Assembly (NCBI GenBank): GCA_026545765.1
Contig: JAIFAC010000265.1
Coordinates: forward strand, 69,965-133,964
Length of the DNA: 64,000 nucleotides
Origin: Plantago major
Lineage: Eukaryota; Streptophyta; Magnoliopsida; Lamiales; Plantaginaceae
Reading direction: 5' to 3'
The notes under the pieces are model-generated. The model worked only from the letters and a program-made list of their open reading frames with translations, had not been told where the DNA came from and did no database searches. Positions 58,251 through 64,000 of the stretch are shown here, in pieces; positions within the stretch are counted from its first letter, which is position 1, and every line of letters begins with the position of its first letter. Made by a program: the position numbers and the translations under genes.

Positions 58251-59832
58251 TGTTAGATATTATGTTAGAAATATCTGCTTAGATTTTGATCAAGAATGAC
58301 GACTTATCTTAGTCTCTCAGGTGATTAGTACTTCGTTCACGTGAACATCAGAAAAGAGAAAACTCACTAAGTATGATAGTCTAGCTAATTCAGATAGGAT
58401 GTTAGGTCTCAAAATGTAATTTTGTTTTATGAAGAGAAGACCAAGAAGAAGACATCCAAGGTAACAAGCTCAACGACATCAAGACTCAAGAAACCGCATA
58501 AGATTATCGAATCGCTTTTTCGATATCTTAGCGACATCTTCAAGACACGAATAGTTTTAAACAAACTGTGTCACAAGAGATATCCGAGAAATAAGAGGCC
58601 TATCCGAAAACAAGGAAAGTGTCCATGACATATCTATTCTCGATACCTCGAGCATTAACCACATTTCAAAAGAAATATATATATTGCAAACAAAGTTGTT
58701 TCAATAAGTAGTGGTATCCAAGATCAAGATAAGGACGCAAAGAATCGTATAACACCGGTCTCGATACAAAGCATAGTTCACAAGACAGACAAAAGTATAA
58801 GACAATGATTTAATGCACCTGACATAGATGTCAATAAAAGCAACTATTGCTTCAAGAAGAAACAAAACATGCTACAAGATTATACACATATATCAATAGT
58901 TTGAATTTGAGCAACGGATACTATTCAAACGGACTCAAATTCATCTATAAATATCAACACTTAGACCGCTTGAAGAGACACACGACACATCTTGAAAACA
59001 TCAACATCTTACTCTCTCAAAGCAACTTACTTATCCTCAAAGCTTCGTCATGCACCAAAGCTTTTGATCTCGAGTAACACCGAAATTCTAAGTGTCCGAT
59101 CCTAAACAAGCAAATTTATCTGTGGAAAGAGTTGAAACGAAGATCAAGTATCCGAGATTCATTCTTCAACATTTATCTAAGACTTGTCAATAAAAAGAAC
59201 AAGATACCATACATTGAAAAGTGTATTAAGTATATTGATTCACAGAGCTATCCGAATAATCAATGTTATTAAGGAAGCTCATCCGACAACTCAAACCAAA
59301 ACCAACACCATAATCAAGTGGAGTACGTGAAGTACTTAGTTTGAAAAATCGTGAATAACTCCAAGGTTACGAGATAGAAGTACTGATTGGAAACTGAATA
59401 ACTCCAAGTTATCGAAGATAAGTACTTAGTCAAGAATAACTCAAAAGGTTTCGAAAGAAGTACTTCGAGAAAGTTGGAACAACTCAGGGGAACATTCGTG
59501 GAACCATTTGTTTAAAAGGAATCTTAGAATAGATTATTGTAAGGTGAACTCAATTATCTGTCTAGTGAATTCTAGGTCTCGCAGATCAAGTGGATTAGTG
59601 GAGGATTACGCCACCTCCAGATACCACTATACTTGCTGTTATTTACCTTCAGATTTACATTTCAAAGAACACACGCACACACTTTAACTGCTTCGCACTT
59701 ATCTTTATTAAGTCTTCCAAGGCTCGATTTTAAGTATCGATATCTGCTCGATATCGAGAAATAGTTTTTATCGACAAAAGTTTTAAAAGACTATTCACCC
59801 CTCTACTTTTTTACTAGTTATCCTGACCAACA
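58251..59832 (+). repeat. 5' LTR of the right-edge Copia element
   Basis: 1582 bp from TGTTAGATATTATG to CTGACCAACA. It matches the inverted LTR 4600-6261, including AGTATGATAGTCTAGCTAAT and GGATGTTAGGTCTC. Confidence 0.85.
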
Positions 59833-62800
59833 AGTGGTATCAGCAAGAGGTTCATGCCTTCAAGACTCAACCTAGATCCCAGATAGTGAAGGAACTTTGT
59901 CCATTTTCAAGGACTATTTAATTTGTGTGTTAAGTGTGTATGTCTCGAAAGTGATGCACCCATTCTCAAACCAGAATTACGAGAAATGGAAAATAACATG
60001 ATGCTCCACCTCAGCCATAAGTGATTTAAATGATCAAGTGATAAAGAATGGCCCAATAGTCATTCAACAACTCAAAAGGCATGGAGGTTTCTAATGGTAG
60101 AGACATAGATCAAAGCGAAGGATCTTCACAAACCGAAGGCCAACAAGTGGGAGATCTACAAGTCAAGTCATTTACGAACCAAAGCTCAGAGAACTCGACA
60201 TCTAAGATGCCAAGAGAAATCGTCTGATGGTCAAGCTCAGAATATCATCATCGATCGACACCGAGCACATACAAAGGTCTGTGGGGTGCTAAACGCGAAG
60301 TTGCTTGCAACCGATTGAAATCAGGTTTAATCGAGAAAACCAAAGAAAACAAGTTTGAAGTTCTCAAGTCAAATTTCAAAATTTCAAACAAGGACCCACC
60401 AAACTCGAAGAACTTGATTTCAGATGATCACTCTCATGAGTGATATGGCGCCTTTGGGAAAGAACAGATACTCCTGTAAAAGATTAAGACTATTGTCAAG
60501 TCTTAACCACAACCTGGAGCATACCAAATTCTTTTATTTTAACCAAGGAATGCCAAATATCACTCCAAGGAACTTTTCTCATCTTGCACATCTGATTATG
60601 AGACAACTCAAAGGAACAAACAACCTAAAAGTTGCAAAACGTTGTTCTAGTCACTCATGGAACTTCCAAAAGAAGAAAAGCAAGGAAGAATCGAGGATGC
60701 TCTTGCAAAGCAAATGAGCAAATATATCACGAGAAATTGAAAGAAGGAAAGCCAAAGAGAAGTCAAAAGCATCTAGTTTCAAACTATCACCAAGACAAAA
60801 TATGCAAAGCTCATTTAAGCCAAATTTGTAAAGCATCATGTAATCGAGGAAGGTAAATTGAAACGAGATATGTTTCTATTGTCGTAACCGCCACTTCAAG
60901 AAGGATTGTCCCGCCTCAACAAACTAAGGACAGTGACAAGAAAGATAGGAGAATCTTCAAGAAGCCGTAAAGCTTTGTTAATCAAGAAAGAAAGAAAATC
61001 CAAATTCAATCGATGCTCAGACGCTGAGATGACTCAAGATGACAATTCAGATGACTCAACCTTACCATCACCGTAATTATGTGGAGTTACTCATGATATA
61101 ATCGACTTCGCCTCAAGAAGAATGAAATGTGTGAGTTGTCAAATCGACTATCCGTATATCTCCAACATAGAAAACTTTTACGGCCGATGAGGTAATACAT
61201 ACTTCTGTTATACTTATGAAAGTGATGAAGAGGAAATAAAAAATCTAGAAAATCTCAGAAAGAACTTTACATCTATGAAAGAGAATTTCTAATGATCCGA
61301 AGCTAGAGCCGAAACTCAAGAAGAAAAGAATTCTCGCAAAGGAAAATTTCAATTAGTTAAAGTATCGAGAGAAAGGATGTCAAAATGCATCTCTCAAAGC
61401 TCGATATCCGAGACCTAAAAGTCACATAAAGAAGCAATGGTCAATTACAAAAGAAATATGAAGATCTTCTTTCGAGAACAAGGAACTCAAGAAGAAAGAA
61501 TTATCTTTTCAATCTTATGTCAAAGCTTGACACTCTTATCAAGTACATTTACTTAAGAGATCCTTCAAAAGAAAGGACTATCAATACACGCATGATTGTT
61601 CTATCACTCAATAAGAGTAAGGAGAGAAGAACATTCAAGTACTCAAGAAGACTGCTCCATGCAATCTATAGTATCGGTGAGAAGACAAAGATTGTCGACA
61701 AAGGAAAGGCAATATACTAAACCTTTGTGGGAAAACAAGTTAAAAACAAAACTGCTGGCATCGAAAAGAAACACAACACCGAAAAGTGTAAACACCCACA
61801 AGGTTATGTCTCAAAAGGTAGAATTGCAGAGCCGCAAATTCTCCCATGTCACTTTTTCTCGAAAGAAATCGACCAACCAGAGACTAGTAAAGTCACGAGA
61901 AAGATCTCGATAGCTTCAAGTGCTCAAACGATTGCTACAAAGGCATCGGAAACAACTTGCTCACGAAAGTACAAGCAGGAGCAAGAACGATGGTCGAAAG
62001 CTAGAATTGCTCAAAGCAATTATCAAGTGGAAGTTAAATCAAGCCATCGAAAATCAATGCTGTGCTAGAAGAAATCAAGGAAAGCTAAGTTTGTCGAAAG
62101 CAAACTCGTAAACCCGACAGTATCGAAAGCATCATATGGAGCACCTAGAACACACCAAGGAAGATATAATTTTACTAATGATAACATTCATTCAAATAGA
62201 ATTCCTTATGTTCGCTGACAAAAGAATACTTCAAAGAAATTCATTCAAAATGGATTCCACCGAAGATCTTTTAATTCGATTTGCCCATCAAAGTTATGAG
62301 AACCTAATCTCCTGCTTCGTCAGGTGCGTAATGCCTCGGACTAAAGCACAATGGCTATTTGATAGTGGATGCGAAAGCACACAGAGATAAAGCAACTGTC
62401 GACATAAAGCTTGCAACACAGACCAGATATCGATTTGATGGAGGAGAATTAAATCCTCTCTCGATTCGCAACGCTAAATTGGGGACTTTAATAACCAATC
62501 GACGATTACATGTTAAGGATTTGAATATAATCTATTTAGTATGAGCCATTGCATATAAGTGGTTTTACTATAAAATTCAAAGCTAAATCGCAAACTAATT
62601 GATAATGAGTCAAAGCATACCTTAGTCGGTCGGCTAAAAGGCGCTTTTTATGTTGATCACATCCGCCACAATCAAGAATGTCTCATGGTGAGTCAATCTG
62701 TCACAATAAGAGCACCGTTATGGCACAAAAGAATGAGTCACTAACTTCAAAACTCAACAGACTCAAGCAAGAAAGAGTTAGTGGTCGGCCTTCCGTAACA

Positions 62801-64000
62801 TCTTTCGTAAAGGATGGTATCTGCTCACGCCGATGGGAAACAATCTAAGATCTCTTTCAAGTCCAAAATCGACACTCTAAGAAATAGACCAACGCAACTA
62901 TTACACATGGATCTTTTGAATCATCTCAGAATTAGTTATGCAGAAAGAAGTATGGTCCGTTGTTATAGATGAATTCTCAAGATTCACTGGGTTATCTTTC
63001 AAGCACAAATGATGCCAGTGGAGATACCAAACTTGTCAAAAAGCTTCAAGTCATGAAAATGACAAGGTATTCCGAATCGTAATGCACTATGATACTAAGT
63101 TTGTCAACCAAGACATAAAGGAGTTTCAGACCGCAAAGGTATACAACACCAACTTTCCTCTCAGAAGAACACCTCAACAAAATGGTGTTGCAGAAAGGAA
63201 AAACAGAACCCTTAAAGAAGTCAAGGACAATGCTAGACATCAAATAAGTGAAATTTATTGGGTCAAGAAACACAAATTTTGCTACACTCGTAATGTATGT
63301 TTGATAAACAAACACCATAACAAGACCCCTATGAAATCTTGGTCAGACTCTAATACCAAACATCCGAGAGTATTTGGTCAGAAATGTTTTGTTCTAAACA
63401 ATGGAAAAGATTATCCGAGAACATTTCAACCAAAGGCGATGAAGGTGTATTTTCGTTATTCCACAAATAGCAAAGCCTACACAAGTTTACAAATAAAAGA
63501 ACAAAGAAAATCAAGAATCAATTCATGTCAGATTCTATGAAGAAAATAAGAAAACACCTCCTAATGATGAACTCGTAAAGGTTCAAAGAACTATTACCGA
63601 GGGATTCTAAAGAAGAATCCTCGTAAAGGAGAAACATCATTATGGAAAGTGAGGACGACTCGACGAGAAAAGCTTGATATGCCTAGTAACAATAAGACGA
63701 CTCACGCATATGATGAGGAATTTCCATGAAGTTTTCCGTAAATGGAACAGTTATCGAGAACCTTCATCATGAAGAGGTATCTCAAAATAAGATCAAATGC
63801 AAGTTCCAGATATCTCTAACGTCAAAAAGTGTCGATATTCATGACATTTCCCATATGTCGATGTCTCATACATCGAAGAGTATCAAATCTTAATCTTAGT
63901 GATTCACATTCAAATCACTGATATTGATCCTACTAGAACTAAACCTATGATGAGATGTATCAAAGATCATCCCGCAGCGATGTAATCGACCAATTAATCG
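58251..64000 (+). mobile_element. Ty1/Copia LTR retrotransposon, second copy, inverted to the left-edge copy
   Basis: It starts with an LTR at 58251-59832, then a primer site (TGGTATCAG, from 59835). A gag-like region follows at about 60000-61300 with a CCHC knuckle near 60875-60925. Integrase-like similarity appears near 63080-63250 (RTPQQNGVAERKNR) and continues to the window end. The reverse complement of 322-6261 aligns with it throughout. It is heavily broken, with many disruptions. Its insertion cut the Tat-type fossil at 58250. The 3' LTR lies beyond the window, so age cannot be read from LTR divergence. Confidence 0.85.

Overview
This is nuclear DNA from a flowering plant, most likely a eudicot. 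The evidence is AT-rich intergenic sequence, plant-type LTR retrotransposons primed by initiator-Met tRNA (TGGTATCAGAGC-like sites), a plant L1-type LINE, MuDR-like and hAT-like DNA transposons, Stowaway-like MITEs, and two recognisable plant gene fragments. Those fragments are a STRUBBELIG-receptor-family (SRF) leucine-rich-repeat gene and the 5' end of a cytokinin-response-factor (CRF/Pti6) gene. I found no complete host gene and no rRNA, tRNA or CRISPR locus. The window is a graveyard of nested transposons.

Layout. 1-6261: degenerate Ty1/Copia element on the minus strand, cut by the window edge. 6262-9329: non-coding DNA with a Stowaway-like MITE and a TA microsatellite. 9330-19245: remains of a tandemly duplicated SRF-like locus. 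It has a promoter/leader block (9330-10068), a Copia insertion (10690-15941), the seven-exon 5' part of the gene (16508-17643), a MITE, and a second copy of the promoter/leader block (18426-19245). 19247-25033: MuDR-like transposon with long terminal inverted repeats, lying directly against that second block. 25302-31585: fairly young Copia element that itself received a hAT-like element (28318-29271) carrying a captured CRF 5' end.

31586-37340: non-coding DNA with a 187-bp tandem duplication, a MITE and a 1-kb long-inverted-repeat element with an 8-bp target duplication. 37341-46996: large non-autonomous LTR element with a 5-bp target duplication. One of its LTRs holds a complete-ended chromovirus (40998-46301), and the other holds a MULE-like insert with a striking palindrome cluster. 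47002-52665: an L1-type LINE (47184-52469, minus strand) with a 14-bp target duplication, apparently inserted into the 3' end of an older LINE. 52666-58250: MITEs and badly decayed Ty3/Gypsy Tat-lineage remains. 58251-64000: a second copy of the first Copia family, in inverted orientation to the one at the left edge.

Together these tell a history rather than a pathway: a small tandem array of receptor-like genes was taken apart by successive insertions. The results most worth following are the SRF-like remnant with its duplicated promoter, the CRF fragment captured by a hAT-like element, and the well-delimited nesting orders. I do not see a convincing new biological system.
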